Assembly: GCF_007828835.1 (NCBI RefSeq)
Contig: NZ_VIVL01000001.1
Location: 558,001-622,000, forward strand
Length of the DNA stretch: 64,000 bases
Direction: 5' to 3'
Source of the DNA: Variovorax beijingensis
Lineage (GTDB): Bacteria > Pseudomonadota > Gammaproteobacteria > Burkholderiales > Burkholderiaceae_C
The position numbers and the translations under genes are program-made. Numbering within the stretch: the stretch's first letter is position 1; every line of letters starts with the position of its first letter. The notes beneath the pieces are model-generated. The model was given only the letters and a program-made list of their open reading frames with translations. It made no database searches and had not been told where the DNA came from. Positions 16,618 through 27,351 of this stretch are shown here, piece by piece.

Positions 16618-17571
16618 ATGCCTTCGATGAGCACAGACACTGCCATGCAGGCGCTGCCGCGCTACAGCGGCATTCCGACGTTCATGCGCGTGCCCTTCGC
16701 GCAGCGCCTCGAAGATCTCGACATCGCCCTCGCCGGCGTGCCCTTCGATGGCGGCGTCACGGCGCGTCCGGGCGCGCGCTACGGTCCGCGCGAGATCCGC
16801 AACATGTCGTCCATGACACGCGCCATCCATCACGTGACGGGCTTCAATCCCTTCGAAGCCTGCCGCGTGGCCGATGTCGGCGACGTGCCCTTCACCGACG
16901 TGTTCCACCTGGAGCATTCGCACGAAGACATCCGCCGCTTCTTCGAGCCTCTGTTCGCGGCCGGAAAGACGGTGCTGGCCGCGGGCGGCGACCACTCGAT
17001 CACTTTCCCCATATTCCAGGCCATGGCGCCGCGCGAACCGCTGGGCATGGTGCACATCGACGCGCACACCGACACCTGGGACGACTTCCGCGGCTCCAAG
17101 TTCAGCCATGGCTCACCGTTCCGCCGTGCGGTCGAGGCGGGCCTGCTCGACCCCAGGCGGACCATCCAGATCGGTATCCGCGGGGCCCAGAATTCCGACG
17201 AAGGCTGGCGCTACTCGCTGGACAGCGGCATGCGCGTGGTCTTCATCGAGGAGTTCGAGGCCAAGGGCGTGGAAGCCATCGTGCGGGAAGCGCGGCGCAT
17301 CGTCGGCGACGGACCCACCTACCTGTCGCTGGACATCGATGGCCTGGACCCGGTCTATGCGCCCGGCACCGGCACCCCCGAAGTTGGCGGCATGAGCACG
17401 CGCGAAACCCTGGGGCTGCTGCGCGGCCTGGACGGCCTGAACCTCGTGGGTGGTGACGTGGTCGAGGTATCGCCGCCCTACGACCCGTCGGGCAACACGG
17501 CGCTGCTGGGCGCCACGCTGATGTACGAGATCCTGTGCCTGCTGGCGCGCAACGTGGTTGCCCGGCGCTGA
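16618..17571 (+). CDS. speB: Agmatinase/guanidinobutyrase-family ureohydrolase
   Basis: 317-aa Mn- or Ni-dependent ureohydrolase that splits a guanidino group into amine and urea. Metal ligands are clear: His126 in GGDHS, Asp148-Ala-His150-Thr-Asp152, and Asp239/Asp241 in SLDIDGLDPVYAPGTG. The His164-Gly-Ser motif (FSHGSPF) is of the agmatinase/guanidinobutyrase group rather than arginase. Relatives include agmatinase, guanidinobutyrase, guanidinopropionase and guanidine hydrolase; sequence alone does not separate these. The symbol speB is therefore only a family label. It is the last gene of the cluster and starts 16 bp after the regulator. An ATG three codons further in is an alternative start. 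Confidence 0.9.
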   Translation: MPSMSTDTAMQALPRYSGIPTFMRVPFAQRLEDLDIALAGVPFDGGVTARPGARYGPREIRNMSSMTRAIHHVTGFNPFEACRVADVGDVPFTDVFHLEHSHEDIRRFFEPLFAAGKTVLAAGGDHSITFPIFQAMAPREPLGMVHIDAHTDTWDDFRGSKFSHGSPFRRAVEAGLLDPRRTIQIGIRGAQNSDEGWRYSLDSGMRVVFIEEFEAKGVEAIVREARRIVGDGPTYLSLDIDGLDPVYAPGTGTPEVGGMSTRETLGLLRGLDGLNLVGGDVVEVSPPYDPSGNTALLGATLMYEILCLLARNVVARR

Positions 17572-17752
17572 ACGCTTCGTTGAAAACCGCTCAAGCTGCG
17601 GCGGCCGCGCGATGTGTATTCCTTCACGAATTGCGCGTGTGCGTTCGCGATGACTACTTTGGGTTGCTTTCGGCCCTGCAACAGCGGCTTACATCATCCT
17701 CCTACAAAACAGCCCCCCAGCTTCACGAGCACGCGAGCAACTAGCGCGGTCT

Positions 17753-17802
17753 TGACACGGGCCGCCGCGAGTCAAATACTCCACCAAATGGTTGAGTATT
17801 TT
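17753..17802 (+). promoter_or_regulatory. Promoter with overlapping palindromic operator upstream of the VOC gene
   Basis: TTGACA at 17753-17758, a 17-bp spacer and AATACT at 17776-17781 form a good sigma-70 promoter. A 28-bp near-perfect palindrome at 17775-17802 (arms AAATACTC and GAGTATTT, inner ACCA/TGGT) covers the -10 and start site, so a bound protein would repress. The shape is like ArsR-family sites. The rest of 17572-17752 holds no convincing gene. Confidence 0.7.
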
Positions 17803-17853
17803 TGGCTCGCCCGCCGCGCGTCCACTGCGCGCTGGGCTTCACAGGAGACTCTC

Positions 17854-18231
17854 ATGCTCGGAAACATCAACGCGGTGGCCAATCTTGCGGTGAAGGACCT
17901 CGCCGTGGCGCGCCGTTTCTATGAAGACACGCTGGGCCTGGCGCAGGTCGATGCCGAGGGCGACGAGGTGATCGTCTACCGCAGCGGCAACTCCCGCATC
18001 AACGTGTACCGCTCGGCCTTCGCGGGCACCAACCAGGCCACGGCCGTGACCTGGCCGGTCGGTGGCGACATCGAGCGGCTCGTGGGCGCGCTCAAGGCCA
18101 AGGGGGTGCGCTTCGAGCACTACGACATGCCCGGCGCAAGGCTCGAAGGCGACATCCATGTCATGGGCGACATGAAGGTCGCGTGGTTCAAGGACCCGGA
18201 CGGCAACATCCTCAACCTCATCAACGGGTGA
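17854..18231 (+). CDS. VOC (glyoxalase/bleomycin resistance) family protein
   Basis: 125-aa single VOC module. It has AVANLAVKDLAVARRFYEDTLGL at the start and KVAWFKDPDGNILNLI at the end, the usual pattern of paired beta-alpha-beta-beta-beta units. Potential metal ligands include His115-like and Glu residues, but the set is not complete enough to name an enzyme. An AGGAG site (aca-GGAG-act) precedes the ATG. The strong, palindrome-covered promoter upstream suggests tight repression. Function may be detoxification or dioxygenase-like; not known. Confidence 0.88.
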   Translation: MLGNINAVANLAVKDLAVARRFYEDTLGLAQVDAEGDEVIVYRSGNSRINVYRSAFAGTNQATAVTWPVGGDIERLVGALKAKGVRFEHYDMPGARLEGDIHVMGDMKVAWFKDPDGNILNLING

Positions 18232-18236
18232 TGAGG
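18216..18236. terminator. Hairpin across the VOC stop codon
   Basis: CCTCATCA-ACGGG-TGATGAGG is a perfect 8-bp-stem hairpin whose right arm contains the VOC stop codon. It has no T-run, so it is at best a weak terminator in the convergent 31-bp gap before sodB. Confidence 0.35.
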
Positions 18237-18262
18237 ATGCCCGCCGGGCCGAACCCGGTTCC

Positions 18263-18844
18263 TCAGCCGAAGTTCTTGGCCGCGAAGTCCCAGTTCACCA
18301 GCTTGGCCAGGAAGGTCTCGACGAACTTCGGGCGCAGGTTGCGGTAGTCGATGTAGTAGGCGTGCTCCCAGACGTCCACCGTCAGCACCGGGGTGTCGCC
18401 GGTGGTCAGCGGCGTGCCCGCGGCGCCCATGTTCACGATGTCCAGCGAGCCGTCGGCCTTCTTCACCAGCCAGGTCCAGCCCGAACCGAAGTTGCCCACG
18501 GCCGACTTCACGAACGCTTCCTTGAACGCGTCGTAGCTGCCCCACTTGGCATCGATGGCCTTGGCCAGCGCACCGCTCGGAGCACCGCCGCCCTGGGGCT
18601 TCATGCAGCTCCAGAAGAAGGTGTGGTTCCAGATCTGGGCGGCGTTGTTGTAGATGCCGCCGCTGGACTTCTTGACGATTTCCTCAAGGGGCATCGATTC
18701 GAACTCGGTGCCCTTTTGCAGGTTGTTGAGGTTCACCACGTAGGCGTTGTGGTGCTTGCCGTAGTGGTACTCGAGCGTTTCCTTCGAGTACTCGGGTGCC
18801 AGCGCGTCGAGGGCGTAGGGCAGGGGCGGCAGGGTGTGTTCCAT
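18263..18844 (-). CDS. sodB: Iron superoxide dismutase
   Basis: 193-aa cytoplasmic Fe-SOD that converts superoxide to peroxide and oxygen. All four metal ligands are present: His27, His74, Asp157 and His161. Gln70 in [11 protein letters not shown], with the absence of the MnSOD-type second-sphere Gln region (here [10 protein letters not shown]), marks the iron type. The length is normal. It lies 38 bp after a cysteine-rich winged-helix regulator on the same strand, so the two are probably cotranscribed. Regulation by iron or redox state is likely. Confidence 0.97.
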   Translation of the reverse strand: MEHTLPPLPYALDALAPEYSKETLEYHYGKHHNAYVVNLNNLQKGTEFESMPLEEIVKKSSGGIYNNAAQIWNHTFFWSCMKPQGGGAPSGALAKAIDAKWGSYDAFKEAFVKSAVGNFGSGWTWLVKKADGSLDIVNMGAAGTPLTTGDTPVLTVDVWEHAYYIDYRNLRPKFVETFLAKLVNWDFAAKNFG

Positions 18845-18882
18845 GGTGGGGCTTTCCTTTCGGGTTTAGAAATCGAATCGAA

Positions 18883-19551
18883 TCAGGGCGCGCTCTTCGG
18901 GCTCACCTGGTAGGCGCAGCGCCGCGCGCCCGCGAGCACGTGCTCGACGCGGCTCACGCTCACGCCGGGGCCCAGCACTTCGTCGAAGAGCTGCAGCTCG
19001 CTGCGACAAAAGCCGGTGCAGGCGCGCGCCGCGGCGCAGATGGGGCAATGGTTCTCGATGAAGAGGAAGCCGTCGCCCTCGGGCCGGAACTCGGCCATGT
19101 AGCCCTCGCGGCTGCGGATGTCGGCCAGCCGCTCGAGCTTGTTCTTGAGGCTGCGCGTGCCGCGCATGGCCTCGCGGTAGTTGGCGCGCATGGCCTCCTC
19201 GCGCGCGCCGATGAGCCGGTCCATGCCCTTCTCGCCGAACACGCTGATCACGGCGCCGATCATCTGCACCGTCATCTCGGCATGCGTGTCGGGAAAGCGC
19301 GCGTGGCCGGCGCCGGTGAGGCGCCATATCTGCGTGGGCCTGCCGCGGCCCGCGGGGCGGCTCTCGGCATCGACCAGGCCCTCGGCCTGCAGCTTGGCCA
19401 TCTGCTGGCGCACGGCCTCCACCGTGACGTCGAGCACCTTGGCGATGTCGGGAATGCCGAGCGCGCCACGGGTCTTGAGCGTGGACAGGATGCGGTCCGC
19501 CGGCTGGTGCGGCATCCAGGCGGGCTTGGCGTCGAGGGGGCGCGAGGTCAT
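18883..19551 (-). CDS. SufR-like winged-helix regulator with C-terminal cysteine cluster
   Basis: 222-aa regulator. A DeoR/ArsR-like winged helix lies at residues ~18-80 (DIAKVLDVTVEAVRQQMAKLQAEGLV). The C-terminal region holds Cys169, Cys172, Cys178, Cys182 (CPICAAARACTGFC) and Cys212 (RRCAYQ), a layout like the Fe-S binding SufR family. It would sense Fe-S status or oxidants and switch DNA binding. The 18-bp operator at 19561-19578 is just upstream, which suggests autoregulation, and sodB follows directly. Cluster binding is inferred from the cysteine spacing, not proven. Confidence 0.85.
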   Translation of the reverse strand: MTSRPLDAKPAWMPHQPADRILSTLKTRGALGIPDIAKVLDVTVEAVRQQMAKLQAEGLVDAESRPAGRGRPTQIWRLTGAGHARFPDTHAEMTVQMIGAVISVFGEKGMDRLIGAREEAMRANYREAMRGTRSLKNKLERLADIRSREGYMAEFRPEGDGFLFIENHCPICAAARACTGFCRSELQLFDEVLGPGVSVSRVEHVLAGARRCAYQVSPKSAP

Positions 19552-19560
19552 CTTTCTTAT

Positions 19561-19578
19561 TCAAAGAAGCTGCTTTGA
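19561..19578. promoter_or_regulatory. Inverted repeat upstream of the SufR-like gene
   Basis: TCAAAG-AAGCTG-CTTTGA, a perfect 6-bp-arm dyad, is placed 10 bp before the regulator start on the minus strand. A dimeric regulator, most simply the adjacent protein itself, could bind here and control the regulator-sodB unit. It may also sit in the promoter region of the divergent kdp operon. Confidence 0.55.
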
Positions 19579-19727
19579 TTATCAAGCGGCGGCCGAGGTG
19601 TTGTCGAGCCCCTTGGAAAAGAGGGGACGCTTTTACGGTTTCTTTATGCGCCCTGGCCGACTCTGTTTCCCGTTTTTACGGACGCCTGCCGAGACTCGAG
19701 TCCTTGTTTTCGCTTGAGGAGTGATGA

Positions 19728-19853
19728 ATGGACTTCGTCTGGATGGGCGCCCTTCTGGCGCTGTGGGCCGTGGCCGCGGCCATGGCCGTCGGGCTGGACC
19801 GGCTTGGCGCGCCGAAGAATGCGGCGGGAACGGCGCAAGGGGCCGCATCGTGA
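19728..19853 (+). CDS. Small membrane protein at the head of the kdp operon
   Basis: 41 aa: MDFVWMGALLALWAVAAAMAVGL then a short polar tail. The N-terminal half is one membrane helix. An AGGAG site at 19717-19721 sits six bases before this ATG, a better fit than the ATG four bases upstream. The stop (TGA) overlaps the GTG start of kdpF, so the two are coupled. I do not recognise a named family. It may be a small Kdp accessory subunit, or simply a translated leader. Confidence 0.55.
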   Translation: MDFVWMGALLALWAVAAAMAVGLDRLGAPKNAAGTAQGAAS

Positions 19854-19948
19854 TCGGCCTCGAAGCACTTTACGGCTTCGGCGCGCTGGTGGCCGTGCTC
19901 CTGTTCGCGTACCTCGTGTTCGCGCTGATCTGTGCCGAGGAGTTCTGA
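19850..19948 (+). CDS. kdpF: Potassium-transporting ATPase small subunit KdpF
   Basis: 32-aa single-helix peptide ([20 protein letters not shown], then ICAEEF), the size and character of KdpF, which stabilises the KdpABC complex. It begins with GTG, overlapping the preceding small ORF (GTGA), and ends one base before the kdpA ATG. Too short for automated gene callers in many cases. Confidence 0.85.
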   Translation: MIGLEALYGFGALVAVLLFAYLVFALICAEEF

Positions 19949-19949
19949 A

Positions 19950-21755
19950 ATGACTTCTTCCGCATGGGGCCTGTTGGCTCTTTTTCTGGCCGCACTGCTG
20001 GTGTTGGCCTGGCCTGTCGGCAAATTCCTTGCCGCGCTGTGCAACGAGCGCGTGCCGCGCTGGATGCAGCGCGTCGAGGCGCCGCTCTACCGGCTCGCAG
20101 GCACGCGCCCCGAGCAATCGATGCACTGGCTGCGCTACGCGCTCGCGCTGGTGGCCTTCAATGCCGTGGGCGCGGTCTTCGTCTATGCGCTACAGCGCCT
20201 GCAGGGCTGGCTGCCGCTGAATCCCGCGGGCATGGGTGCCATCTCGCCCGATTCGGCCTTCAACACCGCGGTGAGCTTCGTCTCCAACACCAACTGGCAG
20301 GGCTACGGCGGCGAGTCGGCCATGAGCTATCTCACGCAGATGCTTGGGCTCGCGGTGCAGAACTTCTTCTCGGCCGCGACGGGCATCGCGGTGGCCTTCG
20401 CGCTGATCCGCGGCTTCGCGCGGCGCGGCGACGGCAAGGCCAAGGGCCTGGTCGGCAACTTCTGGGCCGACCTCACGCGCATCACGCTGTGGGTGCTGGT
20501 GCCGCTGTCGTTCGTGCTCGCGGTGTTCTTCGTGAGCCAGGGCGCGATCCAGAACTTCGAGGCCTACAAGACCGTAGAAACGGTCGAGGCCACGGCCTTC
20601 CAGCAGCCGAAGAACGGTGCCGACGGCCAGCCGCTGAAGAACGAGAAGGGTGAGCCGGTGATGGAAGACGCCACCACCAGGACGCAGACGCTCGCTATGG
20701 GGCCGGTGGCTTCGCAGGAAGCCATCAAGATGCTCGGCACCAACGGCGGCGGCTTCTTCAACGCCAACTCGGCGCATCCCTACGAGAACCCGACCGCGCT
20801 CAGCAACCTGCTGCAGATGCTCGCGATCTTCCTGATCCCGGCGGCGCTGTGCTTCACCTTCGGCCGCGTGGTGGGCGACCTGCGCCAGGGCTGGGCGGTG
20901 CTCGCGGCGATGACGGTGATGTTCGTGGCCGCGGTGATGGTCGTCATTCCCGCCGAGCAGGCCGGCAATCCGCTCTTCGGCGCGCTCGGCGTCGACCAGC
21001 TGCATGGCGTGCTGCAAAGCGGCGGCAACATGGAAGGCAAGGAAGTGCGCTTCGGCATCGATGCCTCGGCGCTCTTCGCCGCCGTCACCACGGCCGCCTC
21101 GTGCGGCGCGGTGATTGCGATGCACGACTCCTTCACGCCGCTCGGCGGCATGGTGCCCATGGTGCTGATGCAGCTGGGCGAGGTGGTGTTCGGCGGCGTG
21201 GGCAGCGGCCTGTACGGCATGCTGATCTTCGCGATGCTCGCGGTGTTCATCGCGGGGCTGATGATCGGCCGCACGCCCGAGTACCTCGGCAAGAAGATCG
21301 AGGTGCGCGAGATGAAGCTGATCTCCATCGCCATCCTGGTCACACCCGTGCTGGTGCTGGCGGGCACGGCGATGGCGGTGCTGGCCGGTGCGGGCAAGGC
21401 CGGCATCGCGAACCCCGGCGCCCACGGCTTCTCCGAAATCCTCTATGCGCTGAGCTCGGCTGCCAACAACAACGGCAGCGCCTTCGCGGGCCTCTCGGCC
21501 AACACGCCGTTCTACAACGGCCTGCTCGGGCTTGCGATGTGGCTCGGCCGCTTCGCGGTAATCGTGCCGGTGCTGGCCATTGCCGGCTCGCTCGCGGCCA
21601 AGCAGCGCCTGCCCGTCACCGGCGGCACGCTGCCCACGCACGGGCCGCTGTTCGTCTCGCTGCTGATCGGCACGGTGCTGCTGGTCGGCCTCCTCAACTA
21701 CGTGCCGGCGCTGGCGCTCGGGCCCGTGGTCGAACACCTCGTGCTCTGGAAGTGA
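19950..21755 (+). CDS. kdpA: Potassium-transporting ATPase subunit KdpA
   Basis: 601-aa membrane subunit that selects and conducts K+, somewhat longer than the E. coli protein (about 557). The four selectivity-filter loops are visible: [52 protein letters not shown] and [14 protein letters not shown]. The extra length sits in an outside loop around residues 205-245 ([19 protein letters not shown]), which is low-complexity and probably periplasmic. Next to KdpF and KdpB in the usual order. Confidence 0.97.
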   Translation: MTSSAWGLLALFLAALLVLAWPVGKFLAALCNERVPRWMQRVEAPLYRLAGTRPEQSMHWLRYALALVAFNAVGAVFVYALQRLQGWLPLNPAGMGAISPDSAFNTAVSFVSNTNWQGYGGESAMSYLTQMLGLAVQNFFSAATGIAVAFALIRGFARRGDGKAKGLVGNFWADLTRITLWVLVPLSFVLAVFFVSQGAIQNFEAYKTVETVEATAFQQPKNGADGQPLKNEKGEPVMEDATTRTQTLAMGPVASQEAIKMLGTNGGGFFNANSAHPYENPTALSNLLQMLAIFLIPAALCFTFGRVVGDLRQGWAVLAAMTVMFVAAVMVVIPAEQAGNPLFGALGVDQLHGVLQSGGNMEGKEVRFGIDASALFAAVTTAASCGAVIAMHDSFTPLGGMVPMVLMQLGEVVFGGVGSGLYGMLIFAMLAVFIAGLMIGRTPEYLGKKIEVREMKLISIAILVTPVLVLAGTAMAVLAGAGKAGIANPGAHGFSEILYALSSAANNNGSAFAGLSANTPFYNGLLGLAMWLGRFAVIVPVLAIAGSLAAKQRLPVTGGTLPTHGPLFVSLLIGTVLLVGLLNYVPALALGPVVEHLVLWK

Positions 21756-21766
21756 AGGAGCGCACC

Positions 21767-23863
<2,097 letters not shown>

Positions 23864-23876
23864 GGAGCTCTTCACC

Positions 23877-24446
23877 ATGAACAACATCATTCGTCCCGCG
23901 CTGGTGCTCTTCGCACTGCTGAGTGCGCTCACCGGCCTGGTCTATCCGCTGGCCGTCACCGGCGCGGCCCAGGCGCTGTTTCCGTCGCAGGCGGCCGGCA
24001 GCCTGGTCGTGCGCGACGGCAGGGCCGTGGGCTCCAGCCTCATCGGCCAGAACTTCGGCGATCCGAAGCACTTCTGGGGCCGGCCCTCGGCCACCGCGCC
24101 GCAGCCCTACAACGCGAGCGCCTCGGGCAGCTCGAACCTCGGGCCGCTCAACCCGGCGCTGGCCGATGCGGTCAAGGCGCGCATCGAGGCGCTGCGCACC
24201 GTCGACCCGGGCAATACCGCGGCCGTGCCGGTCGATCTGGTCACGGCCTCTGCCAGCGGGCTCGACCCCGACATCAGCCCCGCCGCCGCGCTCTACCAGG
24301 CAGCACGCGTGGCGCGCGTGCGCGGACTGCCGCCCGAGCAGGTGAAGGCGCTGGTCGCCAGCCACACGCAGGCGCCGCTCTGGGGCTGGCTGGGCGAGCC
24401 GCGCGTCAATGTGCTGGCATTGAATCTCGCGCTCGATGGCCACTGA
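23877..24446 (+). CDS. kdpC: Potassium-transporting ATPase subunit KdpC
   Basis: 189 aa with one N-terminal membrane helix ([20 protein letters not shown]) and a periplasmic domain. Family motifs include [30 protein letters not shown] and [19 protein letters not shown]. It stabilises the KdpAB complex. The stop overlaps a small ORF described next. Confidence 0.97.
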   Translation: MNNIIRPALVLFALLSALTGLVYPLAVTGAAQALFPSQAAGSLVVRDGRAVGSSLIGQNFGDPKHFWGRPSATAPQPYNASASGSSNLGPLNPALADAVKARIEALRTVDPGNTAAVPVDLVTASASGLDPDISPAAALYQAARVARVRGLPPEQVKALVASHTQAPLWGWLGEPRVNVLALNLALDGH

Positions 24447-24567
24447 CCTCTTCCACTTGCTGCTGGCATTTGCAGCACTCTTCGCGCCGCTGGTCTTTGC
24501 CTGGTGGGCGCTTTCGCGCACCGCGCGGCGGCATGCCAAGCGCCGCAAGGGCGCGCCGATGCGCTAA
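24436..24567 (+). CDS. Small membrane ORF between kdpC and kdpD
   Basis: 43 aa: [26 protein letters not shown] followed by a very basic tail ([17 protein letters not shown]). The layout is one membrane helix with a positive cytoplasmic end. The ATG lies inside the last codons of kdpC (11 bp overlap) and no strong ribosome site is visible, so translation would depend on coupling. It ends 23 bp before kdpD. It may be an accessory of the Kdp system, or a non-coding artefact. Confidence 0.45.
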   Translation: MATDLFHLLLAFAALFAPLVFAWWALSRTARRHAKRRKGAPMR

Positions 24568-24590
24568 CCTGCGCAGCCACCGCCAGCACC

Positions 24591-27347
24591 ATGCCCGACA
24601 CCCGCCCCGATCCCGATGCCCTGCTTGCGCAACTGCGCAGCGACGAGGCGCGCGCACTGCGCGGCAAGCTGCGCATCTACTTCGGCGCGAGCGCGGGCGT
24701 CGGCAAGACCTGGGCCATGCTGAGCGCCGCGCAGCGCGAGCGTGCCGCGGGGCGCGACGTGCTGGTCGGCGTGGCCGAGACCCATGGCCGCAGCGAAACC
24801 GCGGCGCTGCTCGCGGGGCTCGAGCTGCTGCCGCTGCGGGAGGTGGACCACCGCGGCCGCAGGCTCGCCGAATTCGATCTCGATGCCGCCCTCGCGCGCA
24901 AGCCCGCCGTGCTGCTGGTCGACGAGCTGGCCCACACCAATGCGCCCGGCTCCCGCCATGCCAAGCGCTGGCAGGACGTGCAGGAGCTCCTGGCCGCGGG
25001 CATCGAGGTCTGGTCGGCGCTCAACGTGCAGCATCTCGAAAGCCTCAACGGCACGGTCGGCGCCATCACCGGCGTGCGGGTGCACGAGACCGTGCCCGAC
25101 ACCGTGCTCGACGAAGCCGACGAGGTGGTGCTGGTGGACGTCACACCCGACGAACTCGCGGCGCGGCTCGCCGCCGGCAAGGTCTACCTGCCCCAGCAGG
25201 CCGAGCGTGCCGCGCAGAACTTCTTCCGCAAGGGCAACCTGATCGCGTTGCGCGAAATTGCGCTGCGCCGTACCGCCGAGCATGTGGAAGACGACGTGCG
25301 CGGCTGGCGCGTCGAGCAGTCGGGCGCGGCCGGCCGCAACGGAAAGGACGGGCAGGGCGGCGCGCTGCAGGCCTGGAACACCTCGGGCGCGATCCTCGCG
25401 TGCGTCGGGCCGCACGAGGGCGACGCGCAGACGGTGCGCACTGCGGCGCGGCTTGCGGGGCAGCTCAATGTGCGCTGGCACGCCGCATATGTCGAGACGC
25501 CGCGGCTGCAGCGGCTCGCCGCCGAGGAGCGCGACCGCATCCTCGCGGTGCTCAAGCTCGCCGAGGAACTGGGTGCGGCCACCGCGGTGCTCACCGGCTC
25601 CGACGTGGCCGAGCAGCTGGCCGAAGAGGCGCGGCGGCTCAATTGCGCCACGCTGGTGCTGGGGCGCCCGGAGCGGCCCGGCGGCTGGCGCCGCTGGTGG
25701 CCCGCCACGCCAATGCCGCTTTCGCGCGCGCTGGCACGGCGCGCGCCCGCGCTCGACATCATGGAAGTCGGCCGCGCCGACAGCTCGCGCCGCCTGGCGC
25801 GCGCGCCCATCGCCGCCACGCGCGCCGATGACGACGACCACGAGAAGGCGCCTGTCCATTGGCCGGGCTATGCCTGGGCCACGGCCGCGAGCGTCGTGCT
25901 CACGCTGGTCTGCACGCCGCTGGCCCGCGTGCTGGAGCTGTCCAACATCGTGATGCTGTTCATGCTGGGCGTGGTCGGCGTGGCCATGCGCTTCGGCCGC
26001 GGGCCCTCGGCGCTTGCGGCCTTGCTCAACGTGGCGGCGTTCGATTATTTCTTCGTGCCGCCGCGCCTGTCGTTCGCGGTGAGCGACGTGCAGTACGTGC
26101 TGACCTTCGCGGTCATGCTCGGCGTGGGCCTGCTCGTGGGCCAGCTGATGGCGGGGCTGCGCTTTGCGGCCGGCGTGTCGACCAGCCGCGAGCGGCGCGC
26201 GCGCTCGCTGTTCGAACTCACGCGCGAACTCTCGGCCGCACTGGAAAGCACGCAGGTGGTGGCGCTGGGCGCCGCCGCGGTGCAGGGGCACTTCGGCGGC
26301 CAGGCGCTGGTGCTGGTCACCGATGCGGCCGACCAGCTCGTGCTGCCCAAGAGCCCGCCTGAGGGCTTCGATGCGCAGGTGGCCGACTGGGCCTTCCGCC
26401 ACGGCCAGCCTGCGGGCCTGGCCACCGCCACGCTGGCGGCCCAGCCCTGGCACTACGTGCCGCTGCAGGCCCCGATGCGCGTGCGCGGCGTGCTCGCGCT
26501 CTCGCCGGCGCAGCCGCGCTGGCTGCTGATCCCGGAGCAGGCGCAGCAGCTCGACACGCTGGCCCGGCAGATCGCGATTGCGCTGGAGCGCGTGCACTAT
26601 GTGGAGGTGGCGCAGCAGGCGGTGGTCGAGATGGAATCGGAGCGCCTGCGCAACGCGCTGCTCGGCGCCATTTCGCACGACGTGCGCACGCCGCTCACCG
26701 CATTGATCGCGCTGGCCGAATCATTGCAGACGCTGCCGCCCGAGGCGCATGCCGAGGCGGCGCGCGCCATCGTCGCGCAGGCCCACGAGCTTCATGCGCT
26801 GGTCAACAACCTGCTGGACATGGCGCGGCTCGAAAGCGGCATTGCGGGCGGCGCGGTGAACCTGCGGCGCGACTGGCAGTCGGTGGAGGAGGTGGTCGGC
26901 TCGGCCATCCGCGCGGCGCGCACCGCGCTCGGCCATACCGTGGTGCAGACCGCGCTCGAGCCCGGGCTTGCGCTGGTCGAATTCGATGCCGTGCTGATCG
27001 AGCGCGTGCTGGTCAACCTGATCGAGAACGCCACCAAGTACGGCGCGCCGCCCATCGTGGTCGGCGCGCGGGCCGAGCCCGGCACGCTGAGGCTCACGGT
27101 GCGCGACCACGGCCCGGGCCTGCCCGCCGCGCTCCTGGGCCGCGAGCAGAAGCTGTTCGACAAGTTCACGCGCGGCGAAACCGAGTCGGCCACGCCGGGC
27201 GTGGGCCTGGGGCTGGCGATCTGCCGCGCCGTGGTGAGCGCGCACGGCGGCGAGATTGCCGCGGCCAATGCGCAGGGCGGCGGTGCAGAATTCACGGTCA
27301 CCCTGCCGCGCCGGGAACCACCGGAAACAGCCGAAGCACAATTCTGA
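24591..27347 (+). CDS. kdpD: Sensor histidine kinase KdpD
   Basis: 918-aa sensor of potassium limitation. Order: N-terminal KdpD domain with Walker A-like GASAGVGKTWAML and LLVDELAHTNAPGSRH; a universal-stress-protein-like domain (~residues 265-385); four close membrane helices (~425-530: ASVVLTLVCTPLARVLEL and following); a GAF-like linker; and a HisKA/HATPase core with His696 in GAISHDVRTPLTALIA and the N-box ENATKYGAPP. The ATG at 24591 (MPDTRPDPDA) is preceded by non-homologous sequence in frame. Together with KdpE it switches the operon on. Confidence 0.96.
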   Translation: MPDTRPDPDALLAQLRSDEARALRGKLRIYFGASAGVGKTWAMLSAAQRERAAGRDVLVGVAETHGRSETAALLAGLELLPLREVDHRGRRLAEFDLDAALARKPAVLLVDELAHTNAPGSRHAKRWQDVQELLAAGIEVWSALNVQHLESLNGTVGAITGVRVHETVPDTVLDEADEVVLVDVTPDELAARLAAGKVYLPQQAERAAQNFFRKGNLIALREIALRRTAEHVEDDVRGWRVEQSGAAGRNGKDGQGGALQAWNTSGAILACVGPHEGDAQTVRTAARLAGQLNVRWHAAYVETPRLQRLAAEERDRILAVLKLAEELGAATAVLTGSDVAEQLAEEARRLNCATLVLGRPERPGGWRRWWPATPMPLSRALARRAPALDIMEVGRADSSRRLARAPIAATRADDDDHEKAPVHWPGYAWATAASVVLTLVCTPLARVLELSNIVMLFMLGVVGVAMRFGRGPSALAALLNVAAFDYFFVPPRLSFAVSDVQYVLTFAVMLGVGLLVGQLMAGLRFAAGVSTSRERRARSLFELTRELSAALESTQVVALGAAAVQGHFGGQALVLVTDAADQLVLPKSPPEGFDAQVADWAFRHGQPAGLATATLAAQPWHYVPLQAPMRVRGVLALSPAQPRWLLIPEQAQQLDTLARQIAIALERVHYVEVAQQAVVEMESERLRNALLGAISHDVRTPLTALIALAESLQTLPPEAHAEAARAIVAQAHELHALVNNLLDMARLESGIAGGAVNLRRDWQSVEEVVGSAIRAARTALGHTVVQTALEPGLALVEFDAVLIERVLVNLIENATKYGAPPIVVGARAEPGTLRLTVRDHGPGLPAALLGREQKLFDKFTRGETESATPGVGLGLAICRAVVSAHGGEIAAANAQGGGAEFTVTLPRREPPETAEAQF

Positions 27348-27351
27348 ATCC

